Source of the DNA: Rikenellaceae bacterium
Lineage (GTDB): Bacteria > Bacteroidota > Bacteroidia > Bacteroidales > Rikenellaceae
Direction: 5' to 3'
NCBI GenBank assembly: GCA_015059965.1
Contig: SUZM01000006.1
Coordinates: forward strand, 1-64,000
DNA: 64,000 bases
Numbering within the stretch: position 1 is the first letter of the stretch; each line of letters begins with the position of its first letter. Of this stretch, positions 1-6,174 are shown piece by piece. The notes under the pieces are model-generated. The model saw nothing but the letters and a program-made list of their open reading frames with translations, was not told the origin of the DNA and did not search any database. A program made the translations under genes and the position numbers.

Positions 1-96
<96 letters not shown>

Positions 97-98
97 TA

Positions 99-129
99 AG
101 CCAATCCTTTTAAGGGTTGGCTTTTTTTG
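99..129 (+). terminator. Intrinsic terminator of the rRNA operon
   Basis: AGCCAATCC pairs with GGGTTGGCT (one G-U pair), followed by a run of seven T residues. It lies just after the 5S gene. Its right half (TTTTAAGGGTTGGCT) is repeated downstream near 440 and 735 inside the repeat array. Confidence 0.85.
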
Positions 130-130
130 T

Positions 131-1150
131 TAAAAAGCCCAACCTTTTCGGATTCGCCCACCAAACTTGGTGGGCTTTGGCTTAAAGAGGCGGCTTGAGC
201 CGCAGATGTAGCAGACAATCCCTCTAAATCCCCCTTTGGAAAGGGGGACTTATTGTTTACTATCACTCCTTCCTTGAAAGGAGGGGCTTACTATTTTGAT
301 ACAACAAGCAATCCTTTCGGATTCGCCCACCAAACTTGGTGGGCTTTGGCTTAAAGAGGCGGCTTGAGCCGCAGATGTTGCATACAATCCCTCTAAATCC
401 CCCTTTGAAAAGGGGGACTTTCTGTTTACCATCGCAAACGCTTTTAAGGGTTGGCTCTTTTGTGTTTGTAAATCAATGCTAAAAGGTATTTCCGACAGAA
501 TCGGGAATTGGCTTAAAGAGGCGGCTTGAGCCGCAGTTGTTGCAGACAATCCCTCTAAATCCCCCTTTGAAAAGGGGGACTTACTATTTTGATACAACAA
601 GCAATCCTTTCGGATTCGCCCACCAAACTTGGTGGGCTTTGGCTTAAAGAGGCGGCTGTGCCGCAGATGTAGCATACAATCCCTCTAAATTCCCCTTTGA
701 AAAGGGGGATTTACTGTTTACCATCGCAAACGCTTTTAAGGGTTGGCTCTTTTGTGTTTGTAAATCAATGTTAAAAGGTATTTCCGACAGAATCGGAAAT
801 TGGCTTAAAGAGGCGGCTGTGCCGCAGATGTAGCAGACAATCCACCCCAACCCCCTCCTTTACGCCGATAAATCGTCGTTTCTGCTACTGCGCCTCGGCA
901 TAGTGCAAATAAGTTTGCCCTCTGCGCTCGGTTTGCGACGCAGTTGATAAGGAGGGGCTTATGAGGCCAATCCAAACGGGTTGACCTTTTTTTGTGCCCT
1001 CAAGTGAGCAGATGCCTGGGTGCTTTGATTGTCGATCTGTGGCTTAAAGAGGCGGCTGTGCCGCAGATGTTGCAGACAATCCCTCTAAATCCCCCTTTGA
1101 AAAGGGGGACTTTCTGATTGCCACCCCTCCCTTCATCAAGGAGGGAGGGG
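131..1150. repeat. Repeat array containing six inverted copies of the 5S rRNA 3' end
   Basis: The 16-mer GGCTTAAAGAGGCGGC, the exact reverse complement of the 5S 3' end plus the next few bases, starts at 179, 348, 510, 641, 802 and 1041. Each copy continues as a small hairpin (GCGGC-TTGA-GCCGC or GCGGCTGTGCCGC) and ACAATCC; all but the copy at 802 then have C/T-rich CTCTAAATCCCCCTTTG. Two spacer types alternate: one has the palindrome GCCCACCAA-AC-TTGGTGGGC (156-175 and later), the other has copies of the 5S terminator right arm and a TTTCCGACAGAATCGG segment. ORFs called here are repeat translations, not genes. Confidence 0.85.
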
Positions 1151-1533
1151 CTTTTTCTATCTTTTTGTGGGCACTTTATATCGTGAGTTTCGGCCTACAG
1201 CTTGAGGGAACCGGCCCTTTTTGTGGGCAAGTGTAACGCCGGGGATCCCTTGCGAGTGGAATATTTTCGACTTAAGGATTTTTTTGCTATCTTTAGATGT
1301 TGTTTAAGAAGCTCTTTAATTTGTTCGCGAAATTTTTTTGTGGCAGTTTTTTCGTCTGTTTTGAGGCGCGTGGAGGGTTTTATGTAACATACATCACAAG
1401 CAAAAAGAGTCGAAAAGCGGCTAAATGAGCGATTCAAATAAATTTTTGCGGCTTTTTATGTAGTTTTTGGGTGGGGTGGTGCGTCTAATTGGTAAAGACC
1501 CACGAAAAAGGAGATGGGAAAAGATAAAAAATT
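1151..1533. other. AT-rich intergenic region upstream of the sigma factor
   Basis: No convincing gene. Short ORFs on both strands (1195-1437 minus, 1202-1387 plus) overlap each other and resemble nothing I recognise. A segment near 1311 reads AAGCTCTTTAATTTG, which resembles a BoxA antitermination element, but no rRNA gene follows, so I do not call it. The region presumably holds the promoter of the sigma-factor gene, but I see no clean TAnnTTTG with a matching upstream box. Confidence 0.4.
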
Positions 1534-2025
1534 ATGAAATCGGAGAAAGAATTTACAGATATGGTGCAGGCACATAAAGGGACGATCTACTCGGTCTGCT
1601 ACCTCTTTTCGCAGCAGGCGGAAGAGGTGGACGATCTCTTCCAGGAGGTGCTGATCAACCTCTGGCAGGGCTTTGAGCGCTTTGAGGGGCGCAGTGCTCT
1701 AAGCACCTGGGTGTGGCGGGTGAGTCTGAATACCTGCATCACCGCTGACCGCAAAAAGCGGCAACGCTCGAAGGTCGATTCCCTTGAGGTGCAGTTCAAC
1801 CTCTACGCCGACAACGATGCGGAGAGCCGTCAAATCCGTCAATTGCATGAGCGCATCCGCACCCTTCAGCCCTTCGATCGCGCCATTGTCCTGTTGTGGC
1901 TCGAGGGGATGCCCTACGAGGAGATCGCCGCGATTGTCGGCATCAGCGTGAAAAATGTCTCGGTGCGCCTCTATCGCATCAAAGAGAGCTTGAAACAGAT
2001 GTCAAACCCCCAAAAAGATGAGTAA
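1534..2025 (+). CDS. ECF-type RNA polymerase sigma factor
   Basis: The 163-residue protein has the two-domain layout of sigma-70 group 4 (ECF) factors. Region 2 is at about residues 8-75, with the helix containing DDLFQEVLINLWQGF, then the region 2.3/2.4 STWVWRVSLNTCI segment. Region 4 is at about residues 105-155, with a helix-turn-helix YEEIAAIVGISVKNVSVRLYR. The length is normal for the family. Its start (ATG 1534) follows an AGGAGATGGGAAAAG purine stretch. The next gene begins 3 bases after the stop and encodes a membrane protein, so the pair is probably one operon. Which signal it answers to, and its target promoters, cannot be read from the sequence. No FecR-type anti-sigma factor is present. 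Confidence 0.9.
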   Translation: MKSEKEFTDMVQAHKGTIYSVCYLFSQQAEEVDDLFQEVLINLWQGFERFEGRSALSTWVWRVSLNTCITADRKKRQRSKVDSLEVQFNLYADNDAESRQIRQLHERIRTLQPFDRAIVLLWLEGMPYEEIAAIVGISVKNVSVRLYRIKESLKQMSNPQKDE

Positions 2026-2028
2026 GCT

Positions 2029-2610
2029 ATGCAGACGAACGAATTGAACGATATGCGGGAGCAACTGGAACTCCTGAAACGCAAAGTGGAGCGCGAGGAG
2101 CGACTGGGCGAGAAGCAGATTCGCCACGCCATGCGCCAAAAGGTGTCGCACATCAACCGCCAGGGGTGGTTCTTCGTGATCCTCTCGTTGGTGAGCATCC
2201 CCTTCTTTATCTGGTCGCGTAACGTGCTCCCCGTGAGCGAACTTTTCTGCTGGGTGACCTGTGGATTCCTGGCCTTGGCTGCCCTCTACACCCATTTGAT
2301 CCATAGCGAATTATCGGCTGAGGTTATCGCCCGTGAGCACCTCATGACCGTAGCGCGCAAACTCATCTCGCTCAAGCAGAACTACAACCGTTGGCTCCTT
2401 TTCTCGATCCCCTTTGTGGTGGTGTGGATCTTCTGGTATGTCCGCGAGCTGCGAGCCATTCTCTCGCCCGAGATCTTCTCTTCGGCGATGATCAGTTGTG
2501 CCGTCGGCGGAGTGATCGGTGGAGTGATCGGCTTCCATAAGCACATGCAGGTGCAGCGCTCCTGCTCCGAACTCTTGGAGCAGATCGAAGAGGTGAGTGG
2601 CGAGGAGTAA
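2029..2610 (+). CDS. Predicted membrane protein next to ECF sigma factor
   Basis: I do not recognise a named family. The 193-residue protein has an N-terminal charged coiled-coil-like stretch (residues 1-40, rich in E, K, R and L), then about four hydrophobic segments: near 48-62 (WFFVILSLVSIPFFIW), 68-85, 122-140 (LFSIPFVVVWIFWYV) and 150-170 with a GVIGGVIGF glycine motif. It ends in an acidic tail. It starts 3 bases after the sigma-factor stop, which implies translational coupling. In Bacteroidetes, ECF factors are often paired with a membrane regulator, so a role in holding the sigma factor is possible. That is inference only; there is no known anti-sigma domain. Confidence 0.7.
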   Translation: MQTNELNDMREQLELLKRKVEREERLGEKQIRHAMRQKVSHINRQGWFFVILSLVSIPFFIWSRNVLPVSELFCWVTCGFLALAALYTHLIHSELSAEVIAREHLMTVARKLISLKQNYNRWLLFSIPFVVVWIFWYVRELRAILSPEIFSSAMISCAVGGVIGGVIGFHKHMQVQRSCSELLEQIEEVSGEE

Positions 2611-2655
2611 CCTGCGGAGAGCGCTTTTTGCCGACCGGATCTCCCGGGAATGGCT

Positions 2656-2696
2656 TGCTGCAGCCTCGTCCTCAGCCTTGGGGCGAGGCTGCAGCA
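2656..2696. terminator. Strong hairpin after the sigma-factor operon
   Basis: A perfect 13-bp stem (TGCTGCAGCCTCG with CGAGGCTGCAGCA) closes a 15-base loop. It has no T tract directly after it, so it may be a factor-assisted terminator or an RNA-stabilising hairpin rather than a classical intrinsic terminator. Confidence 0.5.
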
Positions 2697-2836
2697 TCCT
2701 CTTATGGCCAGGATCGGCTCGCGCGATTATCCGTCTGCTCCCTCTTCGGCCCCTCTTTTGGGGTTTTCTGATGGGGGAAACCAACTCAAGAATCTGATAA
2801 AAGAGTCCCTTTGCCCTCCTTTTTTTATCATTTTAT

Positions 2837-2867
2837 TTTGTCAGTTCATTTTTTTATTCTACCTTTG
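2837..2867 (+). promoter_or_regulatory. Promoter of tRNA-Glu / rpsT unit
   Basis: TTTG at 2837-2840, a 19-base spacer, and TACCTTTG at 2860-2867 match the Bacteroidetes -33/-7 consensus. The tRNA begins 40 bases downstream. Confidence 0.75.
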
Positions 2868-2906
2868 CACCGCTAAAGTTCCGCATTGTCGGGACAATAG
2901 TGGTAA

Positions 2907-2978
2907 GGCCCATTCGTCTATCGGTTAGGACGCAAGATTTTCATTCTTGAAAGAGGAGTTCGACTCTCCTATGGGCTA
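2907..2978 (+). tRNA. tRNA-Glu (TTC)
   Basis: Full cloverleaf: acceptor GGCCCAT pairs with ATGGGCT (one G-U), the anticodon stem CAAGA/TCTTG holds loop TTTTCAT with anticodon TTC at 2940-2942, the T-arm is GAGGAGTTCGACTCTCC-like, and the discriminator is A at 2978. No encoded CCA. It sits between a clear promoter and a structured segment leading to rpsT. Confidence 0.93.
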
Positions 2979-2980
2979 CA

Positions 2981-3215
2981 TAACGAGGGGGCCGTAAGAT
3001 CGGGCCTTGTTCGCAGAGGGGCGAGGAGCCTCGCACGAAGCGGATGGTGACCGTCAAACGACCTCAACGGGTGAAAAGAGAATTTTAGGAGCGGACCGAA
3101 TGGTCTATCCGAAAGCGGCCACGGCCGTAACGAGTGCGGAGAAGGTGCAAAACTTCGCGAGGGGTGAAAGGGTATTGACGGGGGATTGAACCCGGCCCGA
3201 AGGCTCTAAAAAAAT
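2981..3215 (+). ncRNA. Candidate structured RNA between tRNA-Glu and rpsT
   Basis: This GC-rich stretch is too structured to be an ordinary spacer. TCGGGCC (3000-3006) pairs with GGCCCGA (3194-3200), closing about 200 bases. Inside are GCGAG-GAGC-CTCGC flanked by TTCG/CGAA, GACC-GAAT-GGTC and CGGCC-AC-GGCCG. A run of A residues follows before the rpsT start. The 60-codon ORF through it has no sensible protein character. It may be a leader of rpsT or a separate RNA processed from the tRNA transcript. I cannot match it to RNase P, tmRNA, SRP or a riboswitch I know. Confidence 0.45.
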
Positions 3216-3269
3216 GGCACCCTTAACAAGAAACCGAAAAAGTAAAAAATAAAAAAAACTAAAACGATT

Positions 3270-3521
3270 ATGGCAAACCATAAGTCTTCGAAGAAGAGAA
3301 TCCGTCAGACTGTGACCAAGCGTGCTCACAACCGTCTGTATCACAAGACCGCTCGCAATGCCGTGAAGGCCCTGCGCAACACCACCGAGAAGTCGGCCGC
3401 TGAGGCTCTGCTTCCCAAGGTAACCGCTATGCTGGACAAGTTGGCTAAGCACAACATCATCCACAAGAACAAGGCCGGTAACCTGAAGGGTGCTCTCCAG
3501 CTTCACGTTAACGCCCTCTAA
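3270..3521 (+). CDS. rpsT: 30S ribosomal protein S20
   Basis: The 83-residue, very basic, Lys/Arg/Ala-rich protein begins [13 protein letters not shown] and carries the family's helical core with conserved [10 protein letters not shown] near the C terminus. It binds 16S rRNA early in 30S assembly. Length is normal. It lies downstream of tRNA-Glu and the structured segment 2981-3215, and no other promoter is obvious, so it may be co-transcribed with the tRNA. S20 synthesis is post-transcriptionally controlled in E. coli; whether the leader here does this is inference. A strong terminator follows 19 bases after the stop. Confidence 0.95.
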   Translation: MANHKSSKKRIRQTVTKRAHNRLYHKTARNAVKALRNTTEKSAAEALLPKVTAMLDKLAKHNIIHKNKAGNLKGALQLHVNAL

Positions 3522-3540
3522 TCGAGCGTCGATAATGCTA

Positions 3541-3570
3541 ACCCTCCCCAATTGGGAGGGTATTTTTTTT
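3541..3570 (+). terminator. Intrinsic terminator of rpsT
   Basis: ACCCTCCC pairs with GGGAGGGT around the loop CAATT, followed by ATTTTTTTTG. Confidence 0.9.
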
Positions 3571-3627
3571 GCCCCTTTCCCTCCTGCAGATCGCACACGG
3601 CAGTACTCTACACGCAACGGAACGATG

Positions 3628-3743
3628 GTTTTGCAAGCGCACCATCGCAGGTGGCGTGGTGTAGTGGTGTTGGTTGTGTGCTTGCACATAATGCCATACA
3701 CCACTACGCCACGAATGCTACGGAGTAGTTCGCTTTGCAAAAC
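3628..3743. repeat. 116-bp cloverleaf-like palindrome, copy 1
   Basis: Bounded by GTTTTGCAAGCG and CGCTTTGCAAAAC, with a long central hairpin (arms GGCGTGGTGTAGTGGTGT and ACACCACTACGCCAC) and a side hairpin on each flank (CACC-GGTG on the left, CGAA..GTAGTTCG on the right). It is over 90% identical to copy 2 at 4087-4202, and the similarity runs on into the adjacent terminator and tRNA 3' fragment. ORFs on both strands are shadows of the repeat. Confidence 0.8.
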
Positions 3744-3748
3744 AAAAA

Positions 3749-3772
3749 CGGACAAATCGTAAGATTTGTCCG
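3749..3772 (-). terminator. Terminator downstream of a truncated tRNA-fMet 3' fragment
   Basis: CGGACAAATC-GTAA-GATTTGTCCG with the complementary T tract at 3744-3748 on the minus strand. Nearly identical to the terminator of the intact tRNA-fMet at 4209-4236. Confidence 0.7.
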
Positions 3773-3778
3773 TTAAGG

Positions 3779-3885
3779 TAGCGGGAGGAGGGTTGACTGC
3801 GCTTCGCTTGTCTTCAATCTCTCGCGACTCGGCAAAGCATGCTAGGCATGCTCTGCTCTCGCTGCTCGGATTGTCCGAACCTCCG
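3779..3885 (-). pseudogene. Degenerate tRNA-fMet 3' half, interrupted
   Basis: TAGCGGGAGGAGG (3779-3791) equals the last 13 bases of the intact tRNA-fMet (reverse strand). CGAACCTCCG (3876-3885) equals its T-loop/T-stem. About 84 bp of foreign sequence, starting TTGACTGCGCT (3793-3803), separates them. The 5' half of the tRNA is absent. The same TTGACTGCGCT follows a tRNA-Lys fragment at 53709. Confidence 0.6.
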
Positions 3886-3908
3886 GTTCTCGTCCTCTCC
3901 CTATATGT

Positions 3909-3946
3909 AAAACCAAAGGGATAGTGTAAACTATCCCTTTGGTTTT
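3909..3946 (-). terminator. Terminator-like hairpin of second tRNA-fMet fragment
   Basis: AAAACCAAAGGGATAG pairs perfectly with CTATCCCTTTGGTTTT around TGTAAA. It lies directly after (minus strand) the fragment at 3949. Its sequence differs from the other two terminators in the locus, and the minus-strand T tract is part of the stem only. Confidence 0.6.
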
Positions 3947-3948
3947 AG

Positions 3949-4052
3949 TAGCGGGAGGAGGACTCGAACGGCGAAGCTGTCGCGGGGATACCTAAAGCGC
4001 AGACCGAAGGTCGAGCAATAAACAGATTATTATCCCCGCAACCTCCGACCTT
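3949..4052 (-). pseudogene. Degenerate tRNA-fMet 3' half with a 70-bp insert in the T-loop
   Basis: 3949-3969 is identical to the last 21 bases of the intact tRNA-fMet, and 4040-4052 (AACCTCCGACCTT) is identical to the adjoining T-stem and variable loop. Between them are exactly 70 bases (3970-4039), with AAC present on both sides. The insert has 9-bp terminal inverted arms GCGGGGATA/TATCCCCGC near its ends. Upstream tRNA parts (D arm, anticodon) are missing, so it is not a functional tRNA. Confidence 0.65.
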
Positions 4053-4086
4053 CAGTGAGCAGTGCTCTATACGCAACGGAAGGATG

Positions 4087-4202
4087 GTTTTGCAAGCGTA
4101 CCATCGCAGGTGGCGTGGTGTAGTGGTGTTGGTTGTGTGCTTGCACACAATGCCATACACCACTACGCCACGAATGCTACGGAGTAGTTCGCTTTGCAAA
4201 AC
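4087..4202. repeat. 116-bp cloverleaf-like palindrome, copy 2
   Basis: Second copy of the element at 3628-3743, same length and same GTTTTG/CAAAAC ends. It abuts the T tract of the tRNA-fMet terminator. A related element of different arm sequence lies in the same position after tRNA-Lys (53977-54100). Confidence 0.8.
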
Positions 4203-4236
4203 AAAAAAAACGGACAAATCTTGCGACTTGTCCGTT
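4203..4236 (-). terminator. Intrinsic terminator of tRNA-fMet
   Basis: On the minus strand AACGGACAAGTC-GCAA-GATTTGTCCGTT (one G-U type mismatch) is followed by eight T residues. Begins 5 bases after the tRNA 3' end. Confidence 0.85.
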
Positions 4237-4240
4237 AAGG

Positions 4241-4313
4241 TAGCGGGAGGAGGACTCGAACCTCCGACCTTTGGGTTATGAGCCCAACGAGCTGCCAACT
4301 GCTCCATCCCGCG
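4241..4313 (-). tRNA. Initiator tRNA-Met (CAT)
   Basis: Minus-strand cloverleaf with D stem GAGC/GCTC, anticodon loop CTCATAA on a stem with three G-C pairs (GGG/CCC) next to the loop, and T arm GGAGG-TTCGAGT-CCTCC. The first base C1 is not paired with T72. The mismatch at 1-72 and the GGG/CCC anticodon stem mark an initiator rather than an elongator tRNA. The discriminator is A; CCA is not encoded. Confidence 0.92.
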
Positions 4314-4358
4314 ATGTATCGTTGAATGCGTTACCGCGATTCTTCATTTTTGATAGTG

Positions 4359-4390
4359 CAAAGATAATACAAATTTTTGGCTTCTCCAAA
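4359..4390 (-). promoter_or_regulatory. Promoter of tRNA-fMet
   Basis: On the minus strand TTTG (4387-4390), a 20-base spacer and TATCTTTG (4359-4366) match the Bacteroidetes consensus. The tRNA begins 46 bases downstream. Confidence 0.75.
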
Positions 4391-4516
4391 TTTAAAATTC
4401 ATCCCAACGCCTCGGTTGCGCCGCATGATGGGTGCAATAGGTTGATTATGAGGGGGAAATGGAATGTTGAAAAAATTTAAAAAATTTTGAAAATTCCTTT
4501 GGCCCGAGCCCGTTTC

Positions 4517-5002
4517 TTATCGTTTGCGGCAGTACTCCTCCATGGTGAAGGGGTATGGATACTTCTCGCCATGGGGGTGGTGTTCGCTGGCGATGAGCTC
4601 CCAGGCCGCAGGATCCCAGGCGGGGAAGGCCGTGTCGCCGTCGTAGGGGTGGTGTACGCGGGTGAGGAGGAATCGGTCGGCTATAGGCAGGGCCTGGGCA
4701 TAAATCTGCGCCCCACCGATAATAAATACCTCCTCATCGGCCGAGAAGAGGGCCAGCGCTTCCTCGAGGGAGTGAACGACCGTGCAGCCGTCGATTTCGA
4801 GTTCGCTCTGGCGCGAGATGACCACGTTGTGGCGGTTGGGCAGGGGGCGGCCGAGCGACTCAAAGGTCTTGCGCCCCATGATGACGGGATGGCCCGAGGT
4901 GTGGGCCTTGAAGTGCTTCAGGTCCTCGCTGATGTGCCACAGCAGGCTGTTCTTATCGCCGATGGTGCCATTCTCGGCCACGGCCACGATGATTGAGATC
5001 AT
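4517..5002 (-). CDS. folA: Dihydrofolate reductase
   Basis: The 161-residue protein reduces dihydrofolate to tetrahydrofolate with NADPH. It begins MISIIVAVAENGTIGDKNSLLWH, the family's substrate-binding start. The acidic residue of LLWHISEDLKHFK, the GRKTFESLGRPLPNR nucleotide-binding loop and the FIIGGAQIY glycine pair are in the expected order. Length is typical. thyA lies upstream on the same strand, 254 bases away across a large palindrome; a separate promoter (5028-5058) points to independent transcription. Thymidylate synthase makes the dihydrofolate that this enzyme recycles. Confidence 0.96.
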   Translation of the reverse strand: MISIIVAVAENGTIGDKNSLLWHISEDLKHFKAHTSGHPVIMGRKTFESLGRPLPNRHNVVISRQSELEIDGCTVVHSLEEALALFSADEEVFIIGGAQIYAQALPIADRFLLTRVHHPYDGDTAFPAWDPAAWELIASEHHPHGEKYPYPFTMEEYCRKR

Positions 5003-5027
5003 AGGTTAAAATTCGAAATTCAACATC

Positions 5028-5058
5028 CAAAATTAGCAAACTTGTGGCAAATAACAAA
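5028..5058 (-). promoter_or_regulatory. Promoter of folA
   Basis: Minus strand TTTG (5055-5058), 19-base spacer, TAATTTTG (5028-5035). The ATG is 25 bases beyond the -7 box. Confidence 0.6.
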
Positions 5059-5117
5059 AAATATGCTTAATTTTGTTGAGTCGTCTGGTTTCGCGCGGCA
5101 ACTTGTGGTCGTGAAAA

Positions 5118-5216
5118 GATGAACCCGGACGGGTAGTATGAAGTGCCCCCAAAAGTTTACACAAAAAACTTTTGGGGGCACTTCAACTACTTCGTGTACG
5201 ACTCGTTCGGGTTATC
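5118..5216. repeat. Large palindrome between thyA and folA
   Basis: A perfect 20-bp inner stem (TGAAGTGCCCCCAAAAGTTT, 5139-5158, with 5166-5185) closes a 7-base loop. Imperfect outer arms follow (GATGAACCCGGACGGGTAGTA against TACGACTCGTTCGGGTTATC), with an 11-base bulge. It may terminate thyA transcription. TATCTTTG (5213-5220, plus strand) overlaps its edge, but no plus-strand gene follows. Confidence 0.8.
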
Positions 5217-5256
5217 TTTGCGCTGAGTTAAATATATCGCTTATCGATCAAAAAAA

Positions 5257-6150
5257 TCAAAAGGACATCTCACCCTTGATGGCGGGGTAGGGGTCGTAGC
5301 CCTCCAATTGGAAATCCTCGTAGCGGAAGTCGAAGATCGACCGTACCTCGGGGTTGAGTCGCAGCGTGGGCAGGGGACGGGGGGTGCGTTGCAGTTGCAG
5401 GTCGGCCTGCTCCAGGTGGTTCAGGTAGAGGTGAGTATCGCCCAGGGTGTGGATGAACTCTCCGGGCTCGAGACCGCATTCGTGGGCGATCATCATCGTC
5501 AGCAGGGCATAGCTCGCGATATTGAATGGAACGCCCAAGAAGGTATCGGCACTGCGCTGGTAGAGTTGGCAGGAGAGTTTGCCTTCGGCGACATAGAACT
5601 GGAACAAGACGTGGCAGGGGGGGAGAGCCATCTGCTCCACCTCGGCGACATTCCAGGCCGAAACTAAGATGCGGCGCGAGTTAGGGTTCTCCCGAATGAG
5701 GCGGATCGCTTCGCGGATCTGGTCGATCGATCCCCCCTCGGGGCGGGGCCAGCTGCGCCACTGGTAGCCGTAGACGTGGTTCAGGTCGCCGTAGCGGTAG
5801 CCCGGCAGCGGCGACTCCTCTCCGGCCCGCTGTAGAAACTCCTCGCGCTCAAGGGGGCGCTCTCCGGCGGCTGCGCAGCACTCCGTGTAGTAGCGGTAGG
5901 CATCGTTATCCCAGATGTGGACACCGTTCTCCACCAGGTAGCGGATGTTCGTGTCGCCTCGGAGGAACCAGAGCAGTTCGTGGATGATTCCCTTCAGGAA
6001 GACCTTTTTGGTGGTCAGCAGGGGGAAGCCCTCGCGGAGGTTGAAGCGCATCTGGTGGCCGAAGACACTCATGGTGCCCGTACCGGTACGGTCGCCCTTG
6101 GTGATGCCCTCTTGGCGGATGCGGCGCAGAAGATCGAGGTATTGTTTCAT
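5257..6150 (-). CDS. thyA: Thymidylate synthase
   Basis: Converts dUMP to dTMP with methylene-tetrahydrofolate. Recognisable blocks are [20 protein letters not shown] near the N terminus, the catalytic [13 protein letters not shown] with Cys at about residue 179, the [23 protein letters not shown] dUMP-binding block and [13 protein letters not shown]. At 297 residues it is about 33 longer than the E. coli enzyme. The extra residues lie in the small domain (about 88-125, [16 protein letters not shown]), as in the longer Lactobacillus-type enzymes. It is the last gene of a minus-strand run DUF4290 - thioredoxin-like - lpxH-like - thyA, with 24 bases to the previous stop. Confidence 0.97.
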   Translation of the reverse strand: MKQYLDLLRRIRQEGITKGDRTGTGTMSVFGHQMRFNLREGFPLLTTKKVFLKGIIHELLWFLRGDTNIRYLVENGVHIWDNDAYRYYTECCAAAGERPLEREEFLQRAGEESPLPGYRYGDLNHVYGYQWRSWPRPEGGSIDQIREAIRLIRENPNSRRILVSAWNVAEVEQMALPPCHVLFQFYVAEGKLSCQLYQRSADTFLGVPFNIASYALLTMMIAHECGLEPGEFIHTLGDTHLYLNHLEQADLQLQRTPRPLPTLRLNPEVRSIFDFRYEDFQLEGYDPYPAIKGEMSF

Positions 6151-6174
6151 GGGTGTCTCTTATGTGTGTGGGGG

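Noticed and set aside
250-850. ORFs of 141 and 68 codons on the minus and plus strands with repeated SPFSKGDLEGL peptides
   Set aside because: They are translations of the repeat array; the peptide repeats follow the DNA repeats and no start or promoter signals are present.
131-1150. CRISPR array
   Set aside because: The repeats are irregular in spacing (131-239 bp), derive from the 5S end and have no cas genes nearby.
1305-1330. BoxA-like AAGCTCTTTAATTTG, as in rRNA leaders
   Set aside because: No rRNA gene follows on either strand within the window; the match is short and probably chance.
1195-1437. 80-codon minus-strand ORF, Lys/Arg-rich
   Set aside because: It overlaps an opposing ORF of equal quality, lies in an AT-rich spacer and has no recognisable family or promoter.
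3007-3189. 60-codon ORF between tRNA-Glu and rpsT
   Set aside because: The region is better explained by RNA structure; the peptide has no protein-like pattern.
3181-3200. ATTGACGGGGG resembling a 16S rRNA segment and TTGAACCC resembling a tRNA T-arm
   Set aside because: The matches are about 10 bases, without surrounding rRNA or tRNA context.
3105-4480. ORFs of 60-216 codons across the tRNA-fMet region
   Set aside because: They read through palindromes, terminators and tRNA sequence; nearly the same peptide appears twice because of the DNA repeat.
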